Source: Asterias rubens
Lineage: Eukaryota; Echinodermata; Asteroidea; Forcipulatida; Asteriidae
NCBI RefSeq assembly: GCF_902459465.1
Contig: NC_047068.1
Span: forward strand, 12,423,195 to 12,487,194
Length of the DNA stretch: 64,000 nucleotides
Reading direction: 5' to 3'
A model generated the notes under the pieces. It did not search any database. It was not told the origin of the DNA and worked only from the letters and a program-made list of their open reading frames with translations. A program made the translations under genes and the position numbers. Position 1 is the stretch's first letter. Every line of letters starts with the position of its first letter. Below, piece after piece: positions 28,488 to 39,199 of this stretch.

Positions 28488-29679
28488 ACAAAAGCTGTTT
28501 TACTCTTCAATGAAATGTAACTACACATAAAACCACGAGATATATATTTGGTCCTTGGGTTAAACGCAAGAAATATTTAGCCGAGTACAAGGGCTGACCT
28601 ACATGTAGGGCTTACACATGGTGTAGTGTTTATATGAGACCTTATTAATAACATTTTTTTCCTGATTTTTCCAAGGGCAAACAACCGAAACAGACAAAAG
28701 AAGGAAGAATATCCTGCCAGTAAAAGGACATTTTGTCTTCTGTTTTTCTTGTTTTTTTGTTCTTTGAAATGCTGTAACAAAAGTAGGCTTTCATTTGTTT
28801 GTCCCATAAATCCAACCTTGCATGTCTAATGCGTTTTACTAATGACACAAAAATCCATTAATAACTTCACATGGCTTTTGTGCTCAACTTGCATTTCAGA
28901 CCATTCTTCTCACTTTGGTCGATCTCATGGTCACTTTGTCAAATAGTGGTCAGAACAATCATTATGAATCCCACGTGGGATTTCGTGACAACCTTCAGCC
29001 CAACACTACAGATTAAAAACAATGGCCGAAAATGCATTTATATCCCGAGAGGGCAGCGAATTTGCTACATATGGATATTTAGCAGATGGAATCATACTGA
29101 TGGGGTTTGAGGCATTGCATGGTGAGGTGATGGGGAATAAAGGATAGCTCGGGCTGTGGGAGGAATTTTACTTGTACAGTTTTTAAGTGTCGTGATTTGA
29201 GAAATCTGGTAAAAAAAAACACCTTTCTTTATTGCACATACAGACATTTAGTCTTAGCACTGAATGAGTAAACACAAGGGGAAAACAAAAACACTTATTA
29301 GCAAGTTTTTTTATATGTATATAAACTTTATCAAGCCTTTGTGGTTTGAGTGTGCTGGTCAAAACAGGGATGTCTAAGTTGCTTTTTTTAATTTTGAGTC
29401 AGAGCACTGATTATAAAAAAAAACACCTAGTATTTAACAGGGAAGCAACTTTGCAAGATGTGGATGAATTATTTAAGGAGGAATATTACTCCTGTTGGAA
29501 TTGGTGCCCCCCCCCCCCAACACCTAGTGGAAAGCAATGCTGGCAATTAAACTTATCGCTAGAAAAGGAATAACTGCCCCAATGTTTTCTGTTAGTGGCT
29601 GCTAAATGCACCAAGCAGCACCCTTGCGCTGCATAAATCAGTCTTACATTTAAAGAATCTGTAAAAAAAAACTGTCTAT

Positions 29680-29883
29680 AATTGTTTCTCTAAATCTAAT
29701 TCTGAGGTCTGAAATCAAAGTAAGGGAAAATTACTTCTTTCTCGAAAAAAAAATACGTTACTTCAGAGGGAGCCGTTTCTCACAATGTATATACTATTAA
29801 CAGCTCCCCATTACTCGTTACTAAATACGGTTTTATGCTAGTAATTATATTGAGTAATTACCAATAGTGTCCACTGCCTTTAA
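29680..29883. mobile_element. TTAA-type MITE M1, 3' half
   Basis: It retains TTCAGAGGGAGCCGTTTCTC through AGTGTCCACTGCCTTTAA; the left half is deleted. Confidence 0.7.
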
Positions 29884-30179
29884 CAGTTGTACATTTTGTC
29901 AAGTGGTGTGTAAAAGGCTAAGCATGACTAAGCATATAATGATCTGTGGCTGTATGGTACAATCTTATCTTTGATCTGAGAAGGCATTACGGCAAAAGAC
30001 CACGCTGATTCCTCTCTCTCTCTGCGTTGAATGCACTCACAAAGTTCAATTTGTTGGATAAACACAAACGCTGTGTAAGGAATAAATCGTACAGTCAAAT
30101 AAAAGACACTCTACGGCATCGGTTATATGTGGGGTTGTTTAAAAGAAAATTTACACTACCAGGCCTAAGTAGCCCCTAT

Positions 30180-31122
30180 TCTTGGTCTCTGTTACCCATG
30201 GTCTTGGCCTTGATGCCCCTGGTCTTGGCCCCTGTTACCCCTGGTCTTGGCCCCTGTTACCCCTGGTCTTGGCCTCTGTTACCCCTGGTCTTTGCCTTGG
30301 TGCCCCCGGTATTGGTCTCTGTTACCCCTGGTCTTGGCCTTGGTGCCCCTGGTCTTGGCCTTGGTGCCCCTGGTATTGGTCTCTGTTACCCCTGGTCTTG
30401 GCCTTGGTGCCCCCGGTATTGGTCTCTGTTACCCCTGGTCTTGGCCTTGGTGCCCCTGGTCTTGGCCTCTGTTACCCCTGGTCTTGGCCTTGGTGCCCCT
30501 GGTCTTGGCCCCTGTTACCCCTGGTCTTGGCCTTGGTGCCCCTGGTCTTTGTCTCGGTTACCCCTAGTCTTGGCCTTGGTGCCCCTGGTCTTGGCCTCTG
30601 TTACCCCTGGTCTTGGCCTCTGTTACCCCTGGTCTTGGCCTCTGTTACCCCTGGTCTTGGCCTTGGTGCGCCCCTGGTCTTGGCCTCTGTTACCCTGGTC
30701 TTGGCCTTGGTGCCCCTGGTCTTGGCCTCTGTTACCCCTGGTCTTGGCCTTGGTGCCCCTGGTCATGGCCTCTGTTACCCCTGGTCTTGGCCCCTGTTAC
30801 CCCTGGTCTTGGCCCCTGTTACCCCTGGTCTTGGCCTTGGTGCCCCTGGTCTTGTCCTTGGTGCCCCTGGTCTTGGCCTCTGTTACCCCTGGTCTTGGCC
30901 TTTGTGCCCCATGTCATGGCCTCTGTTACCCCTGGTCTTGGCCCCTGTTACCCCTGGTCTTGGCCTTGGTGCCCCTGGTATTTGTCTCTGTTACCCCTGG
31001 TCTTGGCCTCTGTTACACCCGGTCTTGGCCTTGGTGCCCCTGGTATTGGTCTCTGTTACCCCTGGTCTTGGCCTTGGTGCCCCTGGTCTTGGTCTCTGTT
31101 GCCCCTGGTCTTAGCCCCTTCA
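30180..31122. repeat. Minisatellite, ~21-bp unit, about 44 copies
   Basis: The core CCCCTGGTCTTGGCC alternates between two unit types, one continuing TCTGTTA and one TTGGTG. Because the unit is a multiple of three and lacks stops, several plus-strand frames stay open (369, 310, 209 and 106 codons), translating to periodic PLVLAL/PWSW strings. These frames are not annotated as genes. Confidence 0.9.
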
Positions 31123-31723
31123 AAAACTTCCCATAGACTTAGATTGTTCAATGGAAGTGACACCTTTTGTGAAGTGAAAATGGCTTGCCCTCTCAAAGAT
31201 GAAACTCTAGGCCTGCATCCATTTTTAACAAGAATTTCTTGATAACAGTTCAATTAACAAATTGGTATATCTGTGTAAAATTCATCAAATTCTAGGACCA
31301 CGCTTTAGAAGGAAATAAAGAAAAATAGGTTGAGTCTACAGATGTTATTTCCTCAACGTTGCCAAGTATTTCAGAAAGAAAGGTTTATCTTGAAGAGTGG
31401 TTCTGCTGAAGTTGATCTTAAACAGATCAACAGTGATCTTTCTGTTTTATTTTATTTTATTTCAATAATTAAATGTGCAAAATGGTTCAGTATCTAGTGT
31501 TGGTTACACCCCTGTCAGAACTGCTAACATTTGCATCTTGCCATCATGATGATTTTTTACAGTATTCAGAGAGATATTTAAAGTTACGTTCAACATAACA
31601 GGGGAAAAGTTTCCATAATCAGGGATATTGTCAAATTTGTCCATCAGAAAATAGAAAGATTTATTTATTTTCAGGAAAATTTCTGCAGAATCAGGGAGTT
31701 ATGGTAGATCTGCTGTGCGGAGT

Positions 31724-31872
31724 CAAACACCCCTAGGTTGCTACACCCCAAGGTACCAACGCCCCTAGGTTCCGTCAACTTAAACCCATTAAGGCTCTGA
31801 CACCTTTAGGTTATGACACCCCAAGGTACCGACACCCTTAGGTACTGACCCCCTAGCTTCCGACACCCCAAC
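31724..31872. repeat. Short tandem repeat, CCCCTAGGTT(A/C)CGACACC type
   Basis: Eight or so degenerate units of about 17-20 bases (for example ACACCCCAAGGTACCGACAC). Confidence 0.65.
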
Positions 31873-32039
31873 ATGTTCCTAGAATTACAACCAACCATTG
31901 AGGAAGAAATCCATGCTCTAACCATAGCATCATGAGGGGTTTTGGAAACATACGATTCTCAGAACATAGGAGTTTTGGAACATAGGGTGTTGAAACTGAG
32001 AGCAGACACCCTATTCTTAGGGACAACACCTTTCTCATT

Positions 32040-32850
32040 ATCTGAGATTTATTTTAATTTTCAGTGAAAAATTCGGGGACAAAGATTACAATAGAATTAA
32101 AATCAACACAGGGAGCAACAAGCTTTAAGTTTCCCTTTCAACATAAAAGAGAACCTGAGCCGTTTGAAATTTGTATCCTTCGTGGTTTTATAATTGCTGG
32201 TTTGATAGTACACCACTATATGAGTTAGAATAAAAGCCAAGGTTTAATAATATTAATAATGATAAGCAGTTCTTATAGAGTGCTTTATCACCCCCAAGGG
32301 AGTCTCAAAGATCGCTTTAGTAACACTTGATATATCGAGTGTCAAATTACAGCGGAACTAGATAAAAATTAGACTTGAACAAATCCATCAAATTTCACCA
32401 ATCTTCTGGGTCCCTCGTTAATGTTCATCAATCATTAGAAAGGGAATGATGTTTAATTCGCTAAAGCTAAATTACTTGACACTTGACAAGGTTTTTTGAT
32501 ACAACCCACGCATCCTTCAATGTAGGCAATCCTTTATGAAACATGTTATCTCTTCTCACATACTTTTTATGTTTGCGAAAGCTTCCAAGTGGGAAGCCTG
32601 CTTAATCTTTGGTTTTGAAAGCCCTACTTTGCAATATGGTTTTATCTTTATTTTCTTTTGAATTTGATCTTGTTTACAATTTTTTTTTTATAATAAACGT
32701 ATTTTCCCGAGAAATCACATCCCTGTTCAATGTAAGCAACCCTTTATGAAAATTGTTATATCCTCTCACATTATTATGGGAATCAATGTGTGCTGACGAG
32801 GTTTTCAACTATTGGTTTAATCCCAACGAGGCCTGGTTCTTGATAATTTT
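32040..32850. other. Intergenic, nothing recognised
   Basis: No exon or complete repeat was seen. A related pair of phrases (CAATGTA(A/G)GCAA(T/C)CCTTTATGAAA) at about 32518 and 32729 points to an old internal duplication. Confidence 0.4.
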
Positions 32851-32854
32851 ACCG

Positions 32855-32975
32855 AGGCGTGTCACGCCCATGTTTCAACACTGTTTACTGGTCATAAACA
32901 AAGGTTTATACACACCCATGTGACGCGCTCTCCACCAATGGAAATAGTGAAACTGTCTAAACGTATTTATGAATA
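32855..32975. repeat. Dispersed repeat R2, single copy
   Basis: CTGGTCATAAACAAAGGTTT, ACACACCCATGTGACGCGCT and CCACCAATGGAAATAGTGAA match 18455-18570. Confidence 0.6.
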
Positions 32976-33117
32976 TTTGTTTTTGCTCGCTGGGTGGAGG
33001 TAAGAAATGAAGGGGGAGGGGCCGTCAACCCCCCATGTTCTGAAAAACAAGTCCACTAAAAAGACATTTCGCTATCATAAACCGATGATTTGTCCCCTGT
33101 AAAGATAGGGTCATTTG

Positions 33118-33218
33118 TTATTTAGAGGCAAAACTATAGAGAAAGAAACAATCAAATTCACATGTGGGAGTTTCAGCTGAAACTTTGAGTAATTCAAAAT
33201 AGTGTCCAGTGCCTTTAA
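33118..33218. mobile_element. TTAA-type MITE M1-related fragment
   Basis: It ends AGTGTCCAGTGCCTTTAA; only the last ~100 bases remain. Confidence 0.45.
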
Positions 33219-33889
33219 GACATGCCTCCATCCTCCAGGGTAAGACTGCTTTTAAACCCCTCAACTCAAACTGTTCTGTGCATCAAATCAAAAAGGGGCT
33301 TTAGATCCTGTTTGGCCAACACCAGAAATATTTACTCAACTACACGTACAAATACGACATGCATGGGCATTTGCAGCCAGTCGAGTAGAGTGCACAAATA
33401 TCACCTGCACATTCTAGAACATACATTGGGTATTTGCTTACAGGGCCCAAGTTAAAACAGGCTACCCCTGGTTAACTTTGAGGCGAGTGATTTATGCGAG
33501 TCGGGGATGTAACTGTTCTTTTCTGTTCTGAAAAAAGGGTTAAGGAACAAACATAGTTGATTTCAGACCGTCTGGTGATCCTTAAAAGATGATTTTTTTT
33601 ATTCTATAGAAAAAAAATGAAAGATTTCTGGAAAGGTGTTACCATTAGATGAAAATGATGGACAAACACTGTCTTAATTCAGCAAATGTTTGAAATATTT
33701 TTGGTTCAATTGCATGGTTTGTCCCCAAACAAGGCTGAACATCACTCTTGGTAAGGGGCTAAAAAAAGAATAAATTTAAGATGAAAATAACTCAGGTGAG
33801 GAATTGATCTTAAATCTGTCTAGATTGTAGGATGGATCAAAAGTGCACTATGCAAGGAGTTCCAGAGAGATGCAGTAAGAATATTAGTG

Positions 33890-34195
33890 GTTTCTCATAT
33901 AGCACTCAATCCATCACTCAGTGACTGCCATATTCCATTCTAAAACCATCTCAGCTCCCTGGGGAGTATATATAGCCTGTGCTGACAAAGTATGAGGCGC
34001 ACCAAGCTAAATCAATCACAAGAACCAAGTTTACGCTCTCATGAACCTATTTACCTGGGTGAAGAGAAGCAACTATAGCCAAGATTTCTAGCTCAAGGGT
34101 GCAAGTGCAATGACCGGGATTCAAACCCATACCATGATTGTTTCACCATAAGCACTCGACTTCAGTGCACTAGACCACATGGCCAGGCTACAAAT
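33890..34195 (-). mobile_element. tRNA-derived SINE with A and B boxes
   Basis: On the minus strand the head reads TGGCCATGTGGTCTAGTGC (A box, about 34165-34185) and GGTTTGAATCC (B box, 34117-34127), spaced as in a class II tRNA. The body extends left through AGCTTGGTGCGCCTCATAC and ends near CAGTCACTGAGTGATGGATT. Part of the body recurs inverted at 34825-34925. Confidence 0.6.
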
Positions 34196-34600
34196 ACATC
34201 CATATGGACTGTAAAGGGGTAACCCTGCTTCAGCTCCAGTAGTAGGTGAAAACAGCCCCTGGAAAAATCGTTGATTTTTGCCCACACCTTGAAGGCCTTG
34301 TGTGTCGGGCGACTAGAAAAGCAGTTGGAATGACTCTTTGTTCTACCATTGGTCCTTCCTCTATGGTTCTACATCTCAGCAAAGCAAGAATGAATTGTAT
34401 TGTAGTTTAAAGTTGTGTGATTTGTTTTGGCAGCGCATGCAATGTATCCAGGGAGAATTTTTTTTTTTAAATAACTGATGGGGTCATCACCCTGGTAATT
34501 CAAGACAAAATATATAAATAAACGAATAAACAAATGAATATTTTTTCAAACCAGTCGAAAAAAGTAATCTGCGAGCGAGGGCAGAGAATGACATTAAAGT

Positions 34601-34806
34601 TTGTTTGATTTTGGACATTGGGCACTCACATTATGTTTGTACAGTGAATGTCTACTTTATGTTTCAATATTGGACATTCACATAGGGTATGTGTAGAAAA
34701 TTGAATGTGAATATATGCGAATGTCCAATGTCCAATGTTGAAATAGAAAGTATAGACATCCACTGTACAAACCTATTTGAATATCCAATGTCCACCATCA
34801 AACTAA
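34601..34806. mobile_element. Foldback MITE-like element, ~200 bp
   Basis: GTTTGATTTTGGACATTGG on the left is mirrored by CCAATGTCCACCATCAAAC on the right. The pairing continues inward through TTTGTACAGTG(A/G)ATGTCTA. Most of the element is one hairpin. Confidence 0.7.
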
Positions 34807-34824
34807 CCTAATAGGCAGAGATGT

Positions 34825-34925
34825 TTCTTGTAATTGATTTAGCTTGATGCACAACACACTTGGCAGCACAGACTGTATACTCCCAAGGGAGCTGGGATGG
34901 TTTAAGGATTGAAATAAATGCCCCA
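34825..34925 (+). repeat. SINE body fragment, inverted relative to 33890-34195
   Basis: TTGATTTAGCTTGATGCACA, GCAGCACAGACTGTATACTC and CCAAGGGAGCTGGGATGGTT match the reverse complement of the neighbouring SINE; no tRNA head is present. Confidence 0.55.
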
Positions 34926-35394
34926 GTGACCAGGGGTAACAACGTTCATGTGCCGAAAGCATCAAAACAGACCAATATAGGGAATTGCTGTAAAAAAAAA
35001 ATCCATTATTAGAAATATTCTATCAACCTCGGCAAAAGTGATTAACCACATGTCAAGGAGTTCCTCCCTTCTCCATGGTCTACCTCAACTGGATGACCCA
35101 TGGCTTTTGGAGGCAGCAAGGCGGTAAACAATTTCTGTTGGCGTATCAGGAAGAAAAAACCATGGCAAATACGCACAATATGTAAGGAACAGCAATGAAT
35201 GGTTTGCCATGCATGTACATCTACTACTACTAGTATAACTAGTTGAAAATAGCGCATTTTACAATAACCGTATCAATGCGCTTTACTGATGTCAACAAAA
35301 AGCCTTGAATCACATAAAATTACACTTGTGTTGACAATCTCAGTGTAAAGAACAAACTAATAAGGACTAATAATTCAAATATTTACAGCACTTA

Positions 35395-36165
35395 TAAAGT
35401 ATCTGACATAAAAAACGTCATTCAAGCGCATCGGTACAGGAAGTTAAAAGTCCAGATTTTAAATTGCTAGTTTGAAGAGGGGAGTCTTGAGCTCTGGTTT
35501 GAAGATTGAATGAATCTGGAAAACCTTAGTTTACAGTGCTTATCATTTAAACAAATATTCATATCCCTCATGCTATTAGCACATCAACTAAGAACAAGGT
35601 TCGTTAGAACACAGATGACATGGTTCTTAAGGATGATAGAAAATAACAAACACTAATGGCACCGGGGGGTGGATAGAGTATCTGACCAAAAAACCCATTC
35701 AAGGGCGCTGTTTTGCAAAGACAAAAGTCCAGATTTTAAATTGCTAATTTGAAGAGGGTTGTCTTGAGCTGTAATAAAGCCTTAGAATACAGAGATTCAT
35801 CACAAAGCAGTGTTAGATTAAAATGAATATTCACATCCCTCATGCTATTAGCACATCAATTAAGAACAGGCTCATTAGAACACAGATGACATGGTTCTTA
35901 AGGATCATAGCAAATAGTAATCAATGACAGTGAGATTAGCAACAAGGCCACGTGATCTCCTCTCTCGTCCAATGAATATACTGTCCCGGTAATGAATAAG
36001 AATTCAATCGCAAAAAAATACACTCAAGTTAAAAATTTCAGTTTTAACTCTTTTAACCAACAGCACTTTATAAAATGCTAGTTTGAAGAGGGGAGTCTTG
36101 AGCCGTTCTTTAGGATCATAGGAAATAACACTCAATGATAGTGAGATTAGCCACAAGCTGTTCAT
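35395..36165. repeat. Tandem duplication, ~277-bp unit (two full, one partial)
   Basis: GTATCTGAC starts units at about 35400 and 35677; both contain AGTCCAGATTTTAAATTGCTA, CATCCCTCATGCTATTAGCA and GATGACATGGTTCTTAAGGAT. A third, partial unit near 36075 keeps GCTAGTTTGAAGAGGGGAG. No coding potential was seen. Confidence 0.75.
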
Positions 36166-36171
36166 TTAGAC

Positions 36172-36556
36172 TTAAGACGCTGGACACTATTGGCAGTTGT
36201 CAAAGACCGGCCTTCTCACTTGCTGTATCTCAACGTATTCATAAAATAACAAACCTGTGAAAATTTGAGCTTAATCGGTCATCGAAGTTGCGAGATAACA
36301 TTGAAAGAAAAAACACCCATGTCACACAAAGTTGTGTGCTTTCCGGTGCTTGATTTCAAGACCTCAAATACTAAATCGGAGGTCTTGAAATCAAATTCGT
36401 GGAAAGTTACTTCTTTCTTGAAAACTACGTCACTTCAGAGGGTGCCGTTTCTCACAAAGTTTTATGCCATCAACCTCTCCCCATTGCTCGTTACCAAGTA
36501 GGGTTTTATGCTAATAATTATTTTGAGTAATTACCAATAGTGTCCACTGCCTTTAA
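36172..36556. mobile_element. TTAA-type MITE M1, full-length
   Basis: TTAA borders, left end AGACGCTGGACACTATTGG, right end CCAATAGTGTCCACTGCCT. The core is as in the other copies. The 78-codon open frame inside is repeat-derived; similar frames recur in other copies. Confidence 0.85.
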
Positions 36557-37032
36557 CTCAATATCAATACTCCACTAAAGCCAGCCTCAACTTTTTTTTC
36601 TTCTAACAACACTGCTCTCTTCTTTCCATAAAAAAGACTCAAATCTTTCACTACAAAATAAATCTCCTTATTTTCTAAGAACACTGCTCTGCCCTCTCCG
36701 CAAAGACTTATTGTTCGCTTTGATTTGTTGTACTGTACACAAGAATACAAACTAACGGGATGCAGAGGAGGCAACTGCCATCCCAAATTCAGGCGAAATA
36801 GGGTGAATTTCGGGCACAGTAAGGTGAAGAACAAAATTTGACAGAGGAAACAAAACAGACCTTTTAACTGGTATTAGAAAACAATATTTTATGTTTTGAT
36901 CTGTGTAACATTTTATGCATATCAACCAAGAGTCCTCCATACACCCACAAATACAAAGACAAATAAAGCATAGAAAAGTTGAAGTCATTACTAATCGTTT
37001 ATTTGTTATGCAATATACAGTTAATAGCAAAT

Positions 37033-37217
37033 ACACCCAATTTCATTGAGCAGCTTAGCAGCAAATACTGCCTAACCATTTTCTGCTAAGCAAAACTACA
37101 AAGCAGGAAACCACTCTGGTACAACTGGTACAACACAAATACCACTTCGGCTGGTAACCTTATTCTGGTAAGCAAAATTTGGTTCTTTTGCGCTTAAGCA
37201 GCTCTATGAAACTGCCC
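37033..37217. repeat. Palindromic repeat R3, copy 7
   Basis: CACCCAATTTCATTGAGCAG to GCTTAAGCAGCTCTATGAAAC, with GGCTGGTAACCTTATTC inside. Confidence 0.65.
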
Positions 37218-37299
37218 GCTGTTCATGAACTGGACGCAATTCCACATCAGCCATTTCAGTGTTCACACAAACTGGCTCCACTTTTTACGCGAGTCAAAC

Positions 37300-37476
37300 T
37301 TTATGGAGCTGCCTAAGCAGAAAATATTGCTTAAATCGTTTTCGCTAAGCAACAATTAGAAGCATACCTGTCGCGTATGAGAATTGGCATTTTGGCTGGT
37401 AATGTATTCTAGTAAGCATAATTCTGATGTGCTTAGCTATATTTTGTGCTTAAGCAGCTCTATAAAATTGGGCCCA
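37300..37476. repeat. Palindromic repeat R3, copy 8
   Basis: GCTGCCTAAGCAGAAAATATT to AGCAGCTCTATAAAATTGGG, then CCC. It lies 80 bases after the previous copy in the same orientation. Confidence 0.6.
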
Positions 37477-38519
37477 GAAACTCATAGAAAGCGATTCTTT
37501 GAGAATGAATGCATAAAAGGAAAATATTTGTGCCTTTTTATACACAAGTTCCTCTCAGGTTCCTCTCTTTTGCAAGTTCCTCTCAGATTTATCAATTTCT
37601 TTTACAAGAAACGCCAGTGAAGAATGTTATTACAGAGTTTGGGTAAAATCACTCAGAAACACATGCCAGTTTTGGAGCCTTAAGTAGCGCAAACCATGTA
37701 CAGCAGACGCCCACCCCTGTGATGCATCGACTCGCCAACTAAATTGTCATCTTTTGACGAATATGAAAGTCATTTCATAAATACATCAATATTTGAGATG
37801 GCAAGTATCTATGAATATTTAAAACTCCAGCTTCTAACCTAAATGATTGCCTGAAGAACCTTCAATATTTTATCCTTCATTACTTGTAAATGCAAGCCCC
37901 TTGTTTCTTCAAAGCTTTTCAAGTAGTGACTTTCATTAATAGTTCGCTGGCCAATAACCCGTTAAAACACATGAGGGACCTCTCACAATTCTCTTCAAAT
38001 GATAGTCTGGCTGGATAGTCCAGTGTTAGAAACATTCCTACTTTTATGAATGATGGAACAGTGGCCCAATGCCAAGTAAAACACCCAAGGATCAGTCAAA
38101 ATTGTGGTCCGGTTCAGAGTTAAATTACAGCATCCTAATTTGGACAAATTTAAAGCTTGGCGACTGGTGAAATGACCAACTGATTGATCATGCTGGCGAG
38201 TCACTGAAAAAGTTAAAGGCAAACCCTGTATGACCTAATGCATTCAACTTCATCATCAACAGTAACTCTTAATTGCGCTATTCCAGTGTGTTACTGTACA
38301 GTGTGTGAACTTGAGGTAACATGCAACATGCTATTTCTTTTGGACTCCAACTTCTGAAATAATACGTTAATGTCTTTGACAATTCAAACACTTAATTAAG
38401 TCATTTGTGTAATTGCTTCCCTTTGCACAATTATGAGTCTAACACTGAGAAATATTAATAATAATACATTATGTACAATCTGAAAGGGTGAAGTTTGAAA
38501 TTGAAATAAGGAATTGTTA

Positions 38520-39175
38520 GCGAGGGAAAAGAAATCCTGACTGGGGACTACTGATATCCTCTTTGGGGGTTGATGGTTCCAAACAAGGTAAAGGAGAACC
38601 TAATTGGGATAGTGTAGGTGACAATGATCCTGTTAACATTATTTAGGAAGGAGTTAGGTTAGGTTTTCCCCAATCGGAAATCATTGATACCCTCCCTGTG
38701 AGACAGTGGTTTCAATCAGGGTAAAACTAAATCGGATGGGTATGGAGACAATGATCTTGTTAGTATTAACATGGCAGGTGTTTTTGTTACATTTGAATTA
38801 CCCTGTTGGGAACAATTGAAACCCTGAACAAGGGTTACAATGGGGAGGGTGGGGGTGGGGGGGGGGGGGGGGGGTAACAGTATATCCAAACTGGGATATA
38901 TCTTAGATGACAATGATCCTGCAACTAGTGTTAGCCTAAACTGCGCACAGGTGTTTGTCACCAACTTACATTTCCCAATTGGTGACCATTAATACCTCCA
39001 CTGGGAGACAAGGGTTCCAAACAAGGCAACACAGTATACCCCATTCTGGATAGTTGGGTGGCAATAACCATATTGGCCTAAATTGGGTAAGTGTTGTCAC
39101 CCCGACTCGCCCCAATTGGGAACCATTGGTACCCCCATCGGGAGAAAAGAGTTTCCAATCGGGGTAACTAGTTTG
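38520..39175. repeat. Degenerate tandem repeat, ~145-165-bp units
   Basis: About four to five units share (A)TTGGGAACCATTGATACCC, a GGGAGACAAGGGTTCCAA-type phrase, GGGTAA and GACAATGATCCTG. A pure G run lies at 38848-38873. A 124-codon minus-strand frame (from 39340) covers part of it and is unsupported. Confidence 0.65.
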
Positions 39176-39199
39176 ACTGGGCATTCCTACCACAAGCTT

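Noticed and set aside
30027..31242. Open frames of 369, 310, 209 and 106 codons
   Set aside because: All lie in the ~21-bp minisatellite and overlap in different frames; the periodic peptide reflects the repeat, not selection.
36265..36501. 78-codon frame resembling frames at 19759, 28248 and 60334
   Set aside because: The shared peptide (KSNSWK..TSF) comes from copies of the M1 MITE, not from a gene family.
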